A stretch of DNA of 64,000 nt, taken from the NCBI RefSeq assembly GCF_003284585.1, contig NZ_QKRX01000013.1:27131-91130 (forward strand). Reading direction: 5' to 3'. The notes under the pieces are model-generated. The model saw only the letters and a program-made list of their open reading frames with translations. It ran no database searches and had not been told where the DNA came from. A program made the position numbers and the translations under genes. The stretch's first letter is position 1. Every line of letters begins with the position of its first letter. Shown one piece after another: positions 8,938-18,855 of this stretch. This stretch comes from Nitrincola tibetensis (GTDB lineage: Bacteria; Pseudomonadota; Gammaproteobacteria; Pseudomonadales; Balneatricaceae).

Positions 8938-10359
8938 TTAGGCATTATTCACTTGGCGAACATCAACGAAATGACCCGCAATCGCAGCAGCGGCAGCCAT
9001 TGCAGGGCTTACCAAATGCGTCCGACCGCCAAATCCTTGCCGTCCTTCAAAGTTACGGTTTGACGTAGATGCACAATGCTCTCCAACGCCGAGTTTGTCT
9101 GGGTTCATTGCCAAGCACATTGAGCAACCGGGTTCACGCCACTCCATTCCGGCTTCCAAAAAGATTTTATCCAATCCTTCTAATTCTGCTTGTGCTTTCA
9201 CCAATCCAGACCCTGGCACCACCAAAGCCTGCTTGATTGTGGTCGCTACTTTTTTACCTTTAACGATGGCGGCCGCTTCACGCAAGTCTTCAATACGGGA
9301 GTTGGTACAAGAACCAATAAAAACACGATCCAATTGAATATCAGTGATTTTTTGCTTTGGCTTCAAGCCCATATAGTGCAAAGCGCGCTCGGCTCCTTCG
9401 CGCTTAACCGGATCTTCCATCTCAGCAGGATCAGGAACACTGTCCACGACCGAGGTGACCATTTCGGGGGATGTTCCCCAAGTGACTTGAGGCTGTATGT
9501 CTTCAGCACGAATAACAACGACTTCATCGAATACCGCGTCCGCATCAGAAACCAACGTTTGCCATGCATTAACAGCCTTTTCCCAGTCCTGCTCTTTTGG
9601 CGAGAAAGGACGGCCTTTTACGTATTCAATGGTTTTTTCATCAACTGCAACCAATCCAACACGAGCGCCTGCTTCAATGGCCATGTTACAAATGGTCATT
9701 CGCCCTTCAACTGAAATACTGCGAATAGCCTCTCCACCAAACTCAATTGCATAGCCTGTTCCACCGGCTGTTCCAATGACTCCGATGATATGTAAAATAA
9801 CGTCTTTAGCCGTCACGCCTAAGCCTAACTGGCCGTCAACGCGAACCAGCATGTTTTTCATTTTTTTGGTAATCAAGCATTGAGTCGCTAATACATGCTC
9901 AACTTCAGATGTGCCAATCCCGTGTGCAAGTGCTGCAAACGCGCCATGTGTCGCCGTATGGGAATCACCACAGACAACCGTCATACCAGGCAAAGTTGCA
10001 CCCTGCTCAGGGCCCACAACGTGGACGATGCCTTGGCGGATATCGTTCATTTTAAATTCGGTGATGCCAAAGGTATCGCAGTTATCATCCAGCGTCTTCA
10101 CTTGGATGCGTGACACGGGATCAACGATACGTTCAACTCCTCCGGAGCGTTCGGTCGTCGGCACGTTATGGTCTGGAGTCGCGAGGTTTGCATCAATACG
10201 CCAAGGCTTACGTCCTGCTATACGCAACCCCTCAAATGCTTGCGGAGAGGTTACTTCATGCAATAAATGACGATCAATATAGAGAAGTGCGCTGCCATCT
10301 TCATTTACGCGCACCAAGTGATCATCCCATAATTTGTCGTACAAAGTCTTACCGGCCAT
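8938..10359 (-). CDS. leuC: 3-isopropylmalate dehydratase large subunit
   Basis: LeuC is the aconitase-type [4Fe-4S] catalytic subunit. Cluster cysteines are visible in [11 protein letters not shown] and in the [10 protein letters not shown] pair. The N-terminus from the ATG at 10357-10359 reads [16 protein letters not shown], the standard family start, giving 473 residues. An in-frame TTG lies four codons upstream, but the GGAG element 6 bp before the ATG supports the ATG. It is the first gene of leuCDB, with the LysR gene diverging from the other side of the promoter region. Confidence 0.97.
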   Translation of the reverse strand: MAGKTLYDKLWDDHLVRVNEDGSALLYIDRHLLHEVTSPQAFEGLRIAGRKPWRIDANLATPDHNVPTTERSGGVERIVDPVSRIQVKTLDDNCDTFGITEFKMNDIRQGIVHVVGPEQGATLPGMTVVCGDSHTATHGAFAALAHGIGTSEVEHVLATQCLITKKMKNMLVRVDGQLGLGVTAKDVILHIIGVIGTAGGTGYAIEFGGEAIRSISVEGRMTICNMAIEAGARVGLVAVDEKTIEYVKGRPFSPKEQDWEKAVNAWQTLVSDADAVFDEVVVIRAEDIQPQVTWGTSPEMVTSVVDSVPDPAEMEDPVKREGAERALHYMGLKPKQKITDIQLDRVFIGSCTNSRIEDLREAAAIVKGKKVATTIKQALVVPGSGLVKAQAELEGLDKIFLEAGMEWREPGCSMCLAMNPDKLGVGEHCASTSNRNFEGRQGFGGRTHLVSPAMAAAAAIAGHFVDVRQVNNA

Positions 10360-10448
10360 CACAATCTCCAAGACAGGTTTAAAATAGTTATAGCGGAATA
10401 CTAATTCACTCCGTTACAATAAACAAATTCATAATTTTTATCTCATCC

Positions 10449-10463
10449 ATTCCTATCAGGAAT
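10449..10463. promoter_or_regulatory. Candidate LysR-type operator (T-N11-A palindrome)
   Basis: The sequence ATTCCTATCAGGAAT is a 15-bp interrupted palindrome with the T-N11-A spacing expected of LysR-type binding sites. It lies in the 125 bp between the divergent leuC and lysR genes, 22 bp before the lysR ATG. Binding is inferred, not shown. Confidence 0.5.
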
Positions 10464-10484
10464 ACAAAGGCACTGATCAACTCC

Positions 10485-11357
10485 ATGGACAATGCAAGCT
10501 TAACGGCCTTCGTTACAGTTACTGATTGCCAATCGTTTTCGGAAGCCGCTGATCGTCTTTTTCTAACGCAATCGGCCATTAGCAAACGCATTGCACTTTT
10601 AGAAAGCCAGCTCAATTGTCGTTTGTTTGATCGAATTGGACGGCATGTAATGCTCACCGATGCGGGCCGCCATTTACTACCAAAAGCACGAGAAATATTA
10701 CTCGCGATCAAAGATGCAGAAAGACTCGTTTCTAATTTAAGAGGTTCAGTCAACGGCCGTCTTTGTGTTGCCGCCAGCCATCACATTAGCCTGCATAGAC
10801 TTCCTCCCGTACTTAAACACTATGTCGCTAAGTTTCCAGACGTTGAGTTAGACTTGCGCTTCGATGAATCTGAGCTGGCGTATGACAGTGTGCTGCGTGG
10901 CGATATTGAATTGGCGTTAATTACCCTTGCACCGGAGCATGATGCTCGCATCATTTCACAAGTCATTTGGCAAGATCGACTTTTCTATGTAGTTTCGCAA
11001 CAGCATCCCTTAGCAAAAGAAACAAGACTAACCTTGGCAAAACTAAGCCAATACCCTGCTATTTTACCCAGAAGCCATACATTCACTCACCAACTGGTTC
11101 TGAAACAATTTTCAGAGCATAGCCTTGAACCCAGTGTACACATGAGCACAAATTACCTCGACACGTTGCGCATGATGGTATCCATCGGGTTGGGTTGGAG
11201 CTTACTACCTGAGACGATGATTGATGATTCTTTAGTACGCTTACCACTGGATGTAGAGCCAGTTGAACGCCCCTTAGGCTATATTTATCATCGTAATCGA
11301 ACCCTATCGAATGCCGCACTTGAGATGATCCAACTTCTTGAGCAAGCCCGATCATAA
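10485..11357 (+). CDS. LysR-family transcriptional regulator, divergent from leuCDB
   Basis: The 290-residue protein has an N-terminal winged helix-turn-helix (about residues 1-60; SFSEAADRLFLTQSAISKRIALLE is the HTH) and a C-terminal periplasmic-binding-like effector domain (about 88-288). It is divergent from leuC, the usual position of a LysR regulator that controls its neighbour, and a T-N11-A palindrome lies between them. It probably activates leuCDB in response to a leucine-pathway intermediate, but the ligand cannot be read from the sequence. Confidence 0.88.
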   Translation: MDNASLTAFVTVTDCQSFSEAADRLFLTQSAISKRIALLESQLNCRLFDRIGRHVMLTDAGRHLLPKAREILLAIKDAERLVSNLRGSVNGRLCVAASHHISLHRLPPVLKHYVAKFPDVELDLRFDESELAYDSVLRGDIELALITLAPEHDARIISQVIWQDRLFYVVSQQHPLAKETRLTLAKLSQYPAILPRSHTFTHQLVLKQFSEHSLEPSVHMSTNYLDTLRMMVSIGLGWSLLPETMIDDSLVRLPLDVEPVERPLGYIYHRNRTLSNAALEMIQLLEQARS

Positions 11358-11466
11358 CCAAGCATCAATCACTATTTGATAAACGTATAGACGACTCCAA
11401 TGAATAAAAAAACTGTCTTAGGTACAATAAAGACACTCACCCCAAAGCAATCAAAGGAAGCCGTTT

Positions 11467-12384
11467 GTGACAGATGATCTGCACACATTGATTCAACAAT
11501 GGTTGACGATGCAACAACAAGGCACAGCATCTTCTGATGATCCGCTGCTGGATTGGTCTCGTCTCATGGCACGTCTACAGCAAAGCAGTTGGGAGTATTT
11601 ACCTGAGCAGCACGCTGAGCTCATCAGTTTAATGACACAAGAGTCCATTGAATTCACGCGCTTTGCTAGCCAACTGATTCTACAAAGCCATGCATTTCAA
11701 GATACGCATGATTTTGTTAGGGGGTTTAAACAACACATCAGCCAACTAAGTCGCGACTGGATTTTAAAGCGTTGGCAGATCCCTGAGCAGCTTCATGCAC
11801 TCATTCACACTAGCCAATTAACCTTTCAAGGCTTGGGTGAGCAACCACTGCTGCAAGGTCTAAATACGCTACTTGAATCCAATACTGAACACCTGACATT
11901 AAAGCAACAACGTTTAATTCGCGAAGGTACTCAACTGCTTTACGAGTATCAAATTGCGTTTGGACAGTACTCTGAGCTTTTTGATCAAATTAATCAAAGT
12001 GCAATTAAAGACCTTACGGATACGCTGGATAGCGCACCTGAACCGATTAACAGCCTCAAAGACTTACACGAAGCTTGGACACAAGCCTACGAGAAAGAGT
12101 ATGCAAGCGTTGTCGCAACGGAGCACTACCAAACTACCTATGGGCAGATTAGCAACGCCTCTTTTGCCCTGCGTGCGTTCTATCAGACGTCTCGTAATGA
12201 ACAACTCGCTCAGATAGGTATTGCATCAGAAACCTCTCTGAGCTTAGCATTTGAACACATACATAGCTTACGAAAACAAGTTAGACAATTACAAAAAGAA
12301 TTGTCTTTGATTCCCGAATTGCAGCGATCATTAACCGAGCTACGCTCGGAGATTGATCAACTCAGGAACAACTCGAATGACTAA
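11467..12384 (+). CDS. phaE: Class III poly(hydroxyalkanoate) synthase, PhaE subunit
   Basis: PhaE is the non-catalytic partner that activates PhaC in class III PHA synthases. The 305-residue protein starts with GTG preceded by AAGGAAG. It is largely helical and glutamine-rich, with the tryptophan-rich N-terminal region (QQWLTMQQQG, LLDWSRL) common to PhaE and a C-terminal coiled coil (about 258-303). The next gene, phaC, overlaps its end by 8 bp. The low sequence conservation of PhaE makes the neighbour the strongest support. Confidence 0.85.
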   Translation: MTDDLHTLIQQWLTMQQQGTASSDDPLLDWSRLMARLQQSSWEYLPEQHAELISLMTQESIEFTRFASQLILQSHAFQDTHDFVRGFKQHISQLSRDWILKRWQIPEQLHALIHTSQLTFQGLGEQPLLQGLNTLLESNTEHLTLKQQRLIREGTQLLYEYQIAFGQYSELFDQINQSAIKDLTDTLDSAPEPINSLKDLHEAWTQAYEKEYASVVATEHYQTTYGQISNASFALRAFYQTSRNEQLAQIGIASETSLSLAFEHIHSLRKQVRQLQKELSLIPELQRSLTELRSEIDQLRNNSND

Positions 12385-13435
12385 AATTCAGCTTGATGCT
12401 GAGACATTAAAAAAAGAAATACTCGAATTCAATCAAGCCCTGATTGACAGTTATGAAGTATTAAAACAGCTACCAGAGGTTAAGACAGGACAAACCCCTT
12501 ATCAGGTCATTTACACGATTGATAAAGTCCAACTCAAGTACTTCGAACCCAAAGAAATCGATCCCTCACTGACACCCTTAGTGATGTGCTATGCCCTAGT
12601 GAACCGCCCTTACATGCTTGACCTAACCCCAGAGCAATCTCTAATTCAGTCGCTCCTTGATCAAGGTCAACCGATTTACTTGATCGACTGGGGCTATCCA
12701 GATGCCAGTGATCGTTTTTTGGATCTAGACGACTACATTCTTTACTATATGGATGCTTGTGTAGAGGCAACACTCAACGCATCCAAGACGACGCAAGTCG
12801 GCTTACTAGGAGTTTGTCAGGGTGGAACCTTTAGTCTTTGCTACACAGCACTCAACCCACACAAAATTAAACGCCTGATCACAGTCGTAACTCCTGTTGA
12901 TTTCAGTACGGAGGATTTTACGCTCAGCCGATTGGTTAAACACGTCGATGTCGATCTCGCGGTTAAGACTTATGGCAACATTCCAGGCAGCTTACTAAAC
13001 GAAACTTTTAATGCGTTACTGCCCATGCGCCTTGGTGTCCTTAAAAACTTACAAATGCCAAACAATTTAAGCACAGCGTCAACGGCCGTTCGCTTTTTAA
13101 GTATGGAAAAGTGGATTTACGACAGCCCCGATCAAGCAGGCGAAGCATTTCGATCTTTTTTGAAAGATTTTTTTCAGCAAAATAAACTCATTCATAAGAC
13201 ACTTGTTATCGGCAATCAACTCATCGATCTCAAGCGTATTGATCAACCCATCTTAAATATTTATGCGTCTCAGGATCACTTAGTGCCACCCTCTTCTTCG
13301 ATGGCACTTAAAGGGTTAACAAGCAGTTTGAACTATCAAGAACGAGTATTCAATGCGGGGCATATCGGTATTTTTGTTAGCCCGAAACACAATCTGACGT
13401 TAGCGGCAGAAATTACAGGGTGGATGCGAGATTAA
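12377..13435 (+). CDS. phaC: Class III poly(hydroxyalkanoate) synthase, catalytic PhaC subunit
   Basis: PhaC polymerises (R)-3-hydroxyacyl-CoA into storage polyester at granules. From the ATG at 12377 it has 352 residues, the short class III length (class I enzymes are near 590). The lipase-like box is GVCQGG with nucleophile Cys147; the general acid lies in ASQDHLVPP and the histidine in NAGHIGIF near the C-terminus. An upstream in-frame TTG exists, but the ATG is preceded by AGGA and gives MTKIQLDAETLKKEI, a typical N-terminus. Together with phaE it forms a translationally coupled pair. Confidence 0.95.
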   Translation: MTKIQLDAETLKKEILEFNQALIDSYEVLKQLPEVKTGQTPYQVIYTIDKVQLKYFEPKEIDPSLTPLVMCYALVNRPYMLDLTPEQSLIQSLLDQGQPIYLIDWGYPDASDRFLDLDDYILYYMDACVEATLNASKTTQVGLLGVCQGGTFSLCYTALNPHKIKRLITVVTPVDFSTEDFTLSRLVKHVDVDLAVKTYGNIPGSLLNETFNALLPMRLGVLKNLQMPNNLSTASTAVRFLSMEKWIYDSPDQAGEAFRSFLKDFFQQNKLIHKTLVIGNQLIDLKRIDQPILNIYASQDHLVPPSSSMALKGLTSSLNYQERVFNAGHIGIFVSPKHNLTLAAEITGWMRD

Positions 13436-13442
13436 ATCGAAT

Positions 13443-13466
13443 TGCCATAACCTTGCTGTTATGGCA
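13443..13466. terminator. Bidirectional terminator between phaC and phaR
   Basis: A 9-bp perfect stem (TGCCATAAC/GTTATGGCA) with a 6-nt loop lies between the convergent stops of phaC and phaR and is followed on the plus strand by GTTTCATTT. Confidence 0.75.
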
Positions 13467-13473
13467 GTTTCAT

Positions 13474-14022
13474 TTACTTTGCTGGCTCGTCTTTTATCGG
13501 AGCGTCGCTAGCGCCTTCTTTAACCGAACCTTTTTTGGCAGCTTGCTCAGCCCGGTAGTCAGACTCACGTAAATTGGGATTAAACATTTTCCAAACAGCA
13601 AGATTCTGATCGGCAATGCGGTTCATCATGGTCAAAGGGTTTGCAACGCCCATCATGTTTTGCATCTGATCGCGAATACGATCCTGATGTTCAAGAAAAG
13701 CCGCTATACTTTGCTCGAGGTACTGGCTCATCATTCCTTGCATACTGTCGCCATAAAAGCGGATGAGTTGCTGTAAAACCTGATTGGTCAGTAACGTGCC
13801 ATGACCTTCAGCTTCTTGCTCGCTAATGATCTGCATTAGAATGTTACGCGTTAAATCTTGTCCCGTTTTTGAATCTAAAACTTGAAACGCTTCTGACTTT
13901 AAAACTAAAACTTTGACATCCTCCAGAGTCACGTAACAGCTGCGCGATGTATCATACAATCGTCGATTGGTATACTTTCTCAGAATACGCATGCTCGGCT
14001 CCTTAACATTCTCACTACTCAC
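13474..14022 (-). CDS. phaR: Polyhydroxyalkanoate synthesis repressor
   Basis: PhaR senses PHA and represses phasin and its own gene. The 182-residue protein contains the diagnostic PHB accumulation regulatory domain beginning LRKYTNRRLYDTSRSCYVTLE (about residues 13-70), then a second PHB_acc segment with QLIRFYGDSMQGMMSQYLEQS (about 95-140). The gene overlaps the preceding small gene by 4 bp (ATGA) on the minus strand and is convergent with phaEC, so all PHA functions cluster here. An alternative start at MRILRK, 10 codons downstream, is possible. Confidence 0.93.
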   Translation of the reverse strand: MSSENVKEPSMRILRKYTNRRLYDTSRSCYVTLEDVKVLVLKSEAFQVLDSKTGQDLTRNILMQIISEQEAEGHGTLLTNQVLQQLIRFYGDSMQGMMSQYLEQSIAAFLEHQDRIRDQMQNMMGVANPLTMMNRIADQNLAVWKMFNPNLRESDYRAEQAAKKGSVKEGASDAPIKDEPAK

Positions 14023-14288
14023 TTAGATTCCCTACCATCAGACTCGGAACCCATTCGGGAATACTGACTCATCATATTCATTAACAACCTTTGAAATCCT
14101 TCTAAAGATCCAACCCCTGTTGCCATAAAGGGCTTGAAGAGTGTTAAAGGATCATAACCCTCGACACCCGCTTGCATTCGGTCACGTATTTGTTGCAACA
14201 TCTCTTCGTGAAACCCAGACACATCAGGCAGGCCTAAGCTGTCCCTCAGCTCCTGCGGGGTCATTTCGATGTCAATTTTAAACTTCAT
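14019..14288 (-). CDS. Small acidic protein beside phaR, DUF6489-like
   Basis: This 89-residue protein begins MKFKIDIEMTPQELRDSLGLPDV, a pattern I associate with the uncharacterised DUF6489 family. The rest is helical with a methionine-rich stretch (LLMNMMSQYSRMG). It is translationally coupled to phaR by an ATGA overlap, which suggests a role in PHA granule biology, perhaps as a granule-associated protein. No function is established; the family assignment is from memory. Confidence 0.7.
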   Translation of the reverse strand: MKFKIDIEMTPQELRDSLGLPDVSGFHEEMLQQIRDRMQAGVEGYDPLTLFKPFMATGVGSLEGFQRLLMNMMSQYSRMGSESDGRESK

Positions 14289-14354
14289 TATGAGCGCCTC
14301 TAGCTTTTAACTGCATAAGCTTCAGATAGTTACTTACACTATAACAAGAAACCT

Positions 14355-15509
14355 CTAAGAGTCCAGCTTAAGCACCTTTTCAGGGCGAATCCACACCCAT
14401 GCTAAGCCAAATCCGAGCAAACTCACCAGTGCTGCAATATAAAAGGTTGCACTGCCCATAACGCCCCATAGAACTCCGGATAGAATTGCACCTGCAGCCC
14501 CACCGGCGCCAAAACCCGCGCTTGAAAACAATGCTTGCCCCCGCCCCTGTGTTGATGGACTGAAATAATGACTAACCAGTGCAATTCCGACAGCATGCAA
14601 GCTGCCAAATGTCGCCGCGTGCAGCAACTGAGATAGCATCATTAACCAATACTGCTGTGAAAACAGACCGATCAACATCCAGCGTAATACGCACAATGCC
14701 AAACTAATCAGCATAACGCGTCTTAAGCTAAAATGCTTAAAGATCCAAGGCATCATCCAAAACAACGCCACCTCAGCCAACACACCTACCGCCCATAGCC
14801 AGCCAACTTGGACTGAGCTATACCCTAAATCCAACATCATTAACGAGTAGAACGTATAGTATGGCCCATGACCTAACTGTATGAGAAAAAAGATCAGAAA
14901 AAATACTTGGACCTGAGGAGTAAAAATAATATGTCGCATGGAGCGTGTGTCGTGAAGATCAGCAACAGCAACCTCTTTAACAGTCTTAATCAGTAAACTG
15001 TTCAACCAAATCAACAGCATGATCATCAACAAAACCCAAGGAAGAATACTGATAGTGACAACTTCCAATAACGCGCCAATCAACACTACAGCAAAAATAA
15101 ACCCCACTGATCCCCATAGTCGGATGTGGCTGTATTTCGCTTTATCTTTACCGAGCAGTTTCAAGGTCAACATCTCAAATTGCGGTAAAACGGCATTCCA
15201 AAAAAAGCTAAATGCAAGCATCGTCAAGCCAACGCCAAGGGCCGTACCTTGCCAAAAAATAGCAATGAACACGATCCATGCCATTAAAGCGCCTAATTGC
15301 ACAACCTTTACACGCTGCCCCGTATGATCCGCGATCCAACCCCAGAGGTTTGGTGCAAATATTCGAGAAATGTGAAGCGTTGCCATCAGAAGCCCAATGG
15401 TTTGTGCATCAAAGTGAAGTGATTCTAAATATAAGCTCCAGTAAGGGATTAGAGCGCCAAGTAAAGCAAAGTAAAAAAAATAAAAACCGGACACACGTAA
15501 ATAAGGCAT
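14355..15509 (-). CDS. Major facilitator superfamily transporter (MFS_1-like, HcaT type)
   Basis: The 384-residue protein has about 12 predicted membrane segments and resembles the 3-phenylpropionate transporter-like MFS group: the N-terminus MPYLRVSGFYFFYFALLGAL leads into YWSLYLESLHFDAQTIG, and the cytoplasmic loop WIADHTGQRVKV follows. Segment YSHIRLWGSVGFIF is typical of the group. The substrate cannot be inferred. It stands alone between the PHA locus and a DUF815 ATPase gene. Confidence 0.85.
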   Translation of the reverse strand: MPYLRVSGFYFFYFALLGALIPYWSLYLESLHFDAQTIGLLMATLHISRIFAPNLWGWIADHTGQRVKVVQLGALMAWIVFIAIFWQGTALGVGLTMLAFSFFWNAVLPQFEMLTLKLLGKDKAKYSHIRLWGSVGFIFAVVLIGALLEVVTISILPWVLLMIMLLIWLNSLLIKTVKEVAVADLHDTRSMRHIIFTPQVQVFFLIFFLIQLGHGPYYTFYSLMMLDLGYSSVQVGWLWAVGVLAEVALFWMMPWIFKHFSLRRVMLISLALCVLRWMLIGLFSQQYWLMMLSQLLHAATFGSLHAVGIALVSHYFSPSTQGRGQALFSSAGFGAGGAAGAILSGVLWGVMGSATFYIAALVSLLGFGLAWVWIRPEKVLKLDS

Positions 15510-15662
15510 AGAAGGCTACATTATTGGATAGCAATTGCTTTAGAGATACAGGAAGCCCATGATTATTTCAACACTGCTCCTCCCCTATCCAAAACCCTAG
15601 CTGATTGATTTATCGCATTTTCGAATTTCTTTTCTCAAAATTTTTATGCTATAAATGGTACA

Positions 15663-16538
15663 TCATAACTTTTTAAGCAACTCACGCCCCACCCAATACT
15701 TAGCAAACTGCTGTGCCACACGACCATTACGAACGCCACGCCCTTGCGCAAAACGCACGGCCTCTAACTGTAATGCTTCACAAAAATCAGGTTCTAGTCC
15801 ATGGCTCTGACATAATCGCTTGGTCCAATGTTCAGCGGCACGTAAATAGGTTGCTTGATCGAAAGGATAAAAGCCAATCCACTCACCAAACCGATCCGAT
15901 AAGGATATCTTTTCTTCAATCGCATCACCTGGGTGTAGCTCACCTTGTACCCATTCGGTTTGCAGATTATCCGACGCGGCCTCGGGCAACAAATGGCGTC
16001 GATTGGACGTAGCATACAGCAGGACATTGTCCGGTGTCCGCGATAAAGCGCCATCCAATGCACTCTTCAAGCGTTTATAACTGACATCATCCTCCTCAAA
16101 GGACAAGTCATCACAATAAATAACGAAACGCCAAGGTTGATCGGCTAAAGCATTCAAAATATAAGGCATCTGGATGAGATCTTCACGATCAACCTGGACC
16201 AATCGCAGCCCTTGATCGGAGTATGCTTGCAATAAAGCTCGGACAAGTGAAGATTTACCTGTACCGCGCGCTCCCCACATCAACACATTATTGGCAGGTA
16301 ACCCATGCAAAAACTGACGCGTATTGCTGACAACACGCTCACGCTGAGACTCAATACCGATCAAGTCCTCTAGACTCACGGGACTGCTTGTTACAACAGG
16401 TATCAGAGCTCCCTGCCCTCGCTCCACACGCCAAACAGCGGCAAACTGAGTTGACCAATCAATCAAGGGGGAATCAACGGGCAAAGCCGCTTCAAGTGCA
16501 ACCGCAATTCGATTCAGGAAAGAATGTAGTTTTTTCAT
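15663..16538 (-). CDS. DUF815 family AAA+ ATPase
   Basis: The 291-residue protein has the DUF815 layout: an N-terminal variable part, LIGIESQRERVVSNTRQFLHG, Walker A WGARGTGKSSLV (about residues 89-100), Walker B VIYCDDLSFEEDD (about 137-149), sensor segment LLYATSNRRHLLPE, and the C-terminal QGRGVRNGRVAQQFAKYW. Family members are widespread; their physiological role is not settled. It is monocistronic as far as visible. Confidence 0.9.
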   Translation of the reverse strand: MKKLHSFLNRIAVALEAALPVDSPLIDWSTQFAAVWRVERGQGALIPVVTSSPVSLEDLIGIESQRERVVSNTRQFLHGLPANNVLMWGARGTGKSSLVRALLQAYSDQGLRLVQVDREDLIQMPYILNALADQPWRFVIYCDDLSFEEDDVSYKRLKSALDGALSRTPDNVLLYATSNRRHLLPEAASDNLQTEWVQGELHPGDAIEEKISLSDRFGEWIGFYPFDQATYLRAAEHWTKRLCQSHGLEPDFCEALQLEAVRFAQGRGVRNGRVAQQFAKYWVGRELLKKL

Positions 16539-16653
16539 ACTCAGGAAACCTGCTTATAAGGAATACAACGCGACTCTCAAACGTCGTTAATCTGCGCTAT
16601 TAGTGGTCGTCGTAAACAAACTAAAAGCCCACTGGATTGGGCAGCCATACCAC

Positions 16654-17292
16654 TTATGAGCCTATTACCCAATCTGCATCCGCCGTTTCAACTCCCAAAA
16701 TAGCGAGTATCTGATTTTGCCCTGCCAGCAAAATTTGCTGTTGCTCCTGCTCATCCGTAATACTTCTAGCAATACTGACAGCACCAATCATCGAAGCGAT
16801 AATTGCACGCGATTTTTCGCTAATAATATTTCGATCAGCTGCAAATCGCAGCTTGTTCAACCTTGCTAAGGCTGTAATTCGCTTTTCCAACACGCTTTTC
16901 ATATGCTGGTAAGCCTGCTCATACAGCTTTCGAATTTCAACTCGCTCACTGCCAATTTCATTGAACAATAGGGTTTCCGGCCCCGGTGTACTTTGCTCTT
17001 TCACTGCAAGAAGATTGAGATAGTCGGTTATCAGTGACGTCAAATGTCTAACCGCGAAGGGCCCCTTTGCTAAGCGCGCGACACGGCTACGCTTGAAAGT
17101 CTCCAGTATAGAGGCATTGAACAAAGCCTCCTTCGACTCAAAATGCGCATAAAAAGCACCATGAGTCATCCGTGCCAACTTCATAATTTTGCCAATTGAC
17201 ACCTTTTCAAAGCCGTAACGACTGAAAAGCTCGGTAGCCGAGGCCAAAATGCGCTCTTTAGATTGAGACTTATGTGCTTTGGAATAAGACAC
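16654..17292 (-). CDS. TetR/AcrR-family transcriptional regulator
   Basis: The 212-residue protein has a TetR N-terminal domain (about residues 10-58): ILASATELFSRYGFEKVSIGKI followed by MTHGAFYAHFESKEALF, in which the HTH recognition helix is clear. The C-terminal domain is a helical ligand/dimerisation domain without recognisable ligand motifs. It is divergent from the ketoacyl synthase gene 87 bp away, so it probably controls that gene and itself. Confidence 0.9.
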   Translation of the reverse strand: MSYSKAHKSQSKERILASATELFSRYGFEKVSIGKIMKLARMTHGAFYAHFESKEALFNASILETFKRSRVARLAKGPFAVRHLTSLITDYLNLLAVKEQSTPGPETLLFNEIGSERVEIRKLYEQAYQHMKSVLEKRITALARLNKLRFAADRNIISEKSRAIIASMIGAVSIARSITDEQEQQQILLAGQNQILAILGVETADADWVIGS

Positions 17293-17379
17293 TTACCACC
17301 CCCACCCTATAAATATTATCTTGATCATATATTGGCTGAGATTATATTGCATCTAATACCACCAAATGGAGATATGGCA

Positions 17380-18645
17380 ATGAGTTCACCGATTGTAATC
17401 ACAGGTATGGGCATCGTCAGCCCTCTCGGCATTCATGTTGATGCTGTATGGCAACGACTTTTATCCGGTGTCTCAGGCATTCGCCCTATTGAACATTTCG
17501 ACACCACCGACTTTCCCGTTCAAATTGCGGGACAGGTTCCCAGTCAGTTGCAGGACCCTGAAGGGGGGTTAGATGAGCTGTCTGTCGTCGGCATCAAAGA
17601 GCGTAAGAAAATGGATAAATTTACCCTTTTCACACTCGCTGCCGCGCAAGAAGCACTGGAGCAGGCTGGCTGGCACACACAGTCAGAAGAAGACAAACAG
17701 AGCACGGCGACGGTCATTGGCACTGGCATCGGTGGGTTTCCAACGATTACAAATGCTTATCAGACGCTGATAAGCCGCGGATATAAAAAAATATCGCCCT
17801 TTACTGTCCCCTCATTTCTGGCCAATTTGGCGGCTGGTAATGTATCCATCAAGTACGGTTTCAAGGGACCCATTGGTTGTCCGATCACGGCCTGTGCGGC
17901 TGGATTGCAGGCGATTGGCGACGGTATGCGCCTTATCCGTAGCGGCGAGGCAAATATTGCGCTAGTGGGTGGCGCTGAAAGCTGCGTCGACCCGCTCGCT
18001 CTTGCCAGTTTTCATGCGATGAAAGCCCTATCAACGTTGAATGAAACACCACAAGAAGCATCGCGCCCATTTGATCAGGCACGTGACGGCTTTGTCATGG
18101 GCGAAGGCGCTGGCTTACTTGTTATCGAAACGCTTGAACATGCCCTTGCACGTGGCGCCACACCTCTCGCCATGATCAGTGGTTACGGCACCAGTGCAGA
18201 TGCGCACCATATTTCCTCAGGACCGGAAGATGGATCAGGAGCAGCGACCGCCATCCACCGAGCACTAAAAATGGCAGGACTTCAACCTGAAGATGTGGAT
18301 TACATCAATGCACATGCCACTTCTACGCCTGTCGGTGACAATGCAGAAATCGCTGCGTTACGAAGTGTTTTCGCCGAGCGGCTACCTCACATCCCAATCT
18401 CGGCGACTAAGTCTGCCACTGGACACCTTCTCGGAGCGGCTGGTGGAGTTGAAAGTATTTTTACAGCGCTATCAGTCATGGAAGGAAAACTTCCACCCAC
18501 GTTGAATTTGCAGCAAGCCGATCAAGGCATGGAAGACCTCGACTTAGTACCTGACTTGAATCGTCATCACGACGTTAAACATGCTTTGTGCAATGCATTT
18601 GGCTTTGGCGGGGTCAATGCGGCACTGATCATCAGTCGTCTATAA
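17380..18645 (+). CDS. Beta-ketoacyl-ACP synthase II (FabF-like)
   Basis: The 421-residue thiolase-fold condensing enzyme begins SSPIVITGMGIVSPLG. The catalytic Cys172 lies in ITACAAGLQAIG; the two histidines are in NAHATSTPVGDNAE and KSATGHLLGAAGG. It would extend malonyl-ACP-derived acyl chains. I chose the ATG at 17380 because GGAG lies 8 bp before it; a longer frame would overlap the divergent tetR gene. It is not in a fabD-fabG-acpP cluster and its partner nearby is a FabH-type enzyme, so it may be an accessory enzyme under the TetR regulator rather than the housekeeping FabF. Confidence 0.9.
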   Translation: MSSPIVITGMGIVSPLGIHVDAVWQRLLSGVSGIRPIEHFDTTDFPVQIAGQVPSQLQDPEGGLDELSVVGIKERKKMDKFTLFTLAAAQEALEQAGWHTQSEEDKQSTATVIGTGIGGFPTITNAYQTLISRGYKKISPFTVPSFLANLAAGNVSIKYGFKGPIGCPITACAAGLQAIGDGMRLIRSGEANIALVGGAESCVDPLALASFHAMKALSTLNETPQEASRPFDQARDGFVMGEGAGLLVIETLEHALARGATPLAMISGYGTSADAHHISSGPEDGSGAATAIHRALKMAGLQPEDVDYINAHATSTPVGDNAEIAALRSVFAERLPHIPISATKSATGHLLGAAGGVESIFTALSVMEGKLPPTLNLQQADQGMEDLDLVPDLNRHHDVKHALCNAFGFGGVNAALIISRL

Positions 18646-18768
18646 GACACTGAATGACGACGTGAAATAAAATTAACCAAACATTGGTGACAGCATTTTA
18701 AGCTTAAGCGCTAAAGTCATCATGGGTGAAATGCAATGGGGGTCAATAGCAACACATTAAAGGCTTAC

Positions 18769-18802
18769 AACATTTTCGGGCTTTAGTAAGCCCGAAAATG
18801 TT
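18769..18802. terminator. Long perfect hairpin downstream of the FabF-like gene
   Basis: A 14-bp perfect stem (AACATTTTCGGGCT/AGCCCGAAAATGTT) with a 6-nt loop lies between the convergent FabF-like gene and the MATE remnant. It lacks a clear T-run on the plus side, but the A/T base of the stem allows terminator function in both directions. Confidence 0.7.
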
Positions 18803-18855
18803 AACGATTGCATAATTATGCTTTAAAAACTTCAACAGGAGTGGAGTAATAAAAG

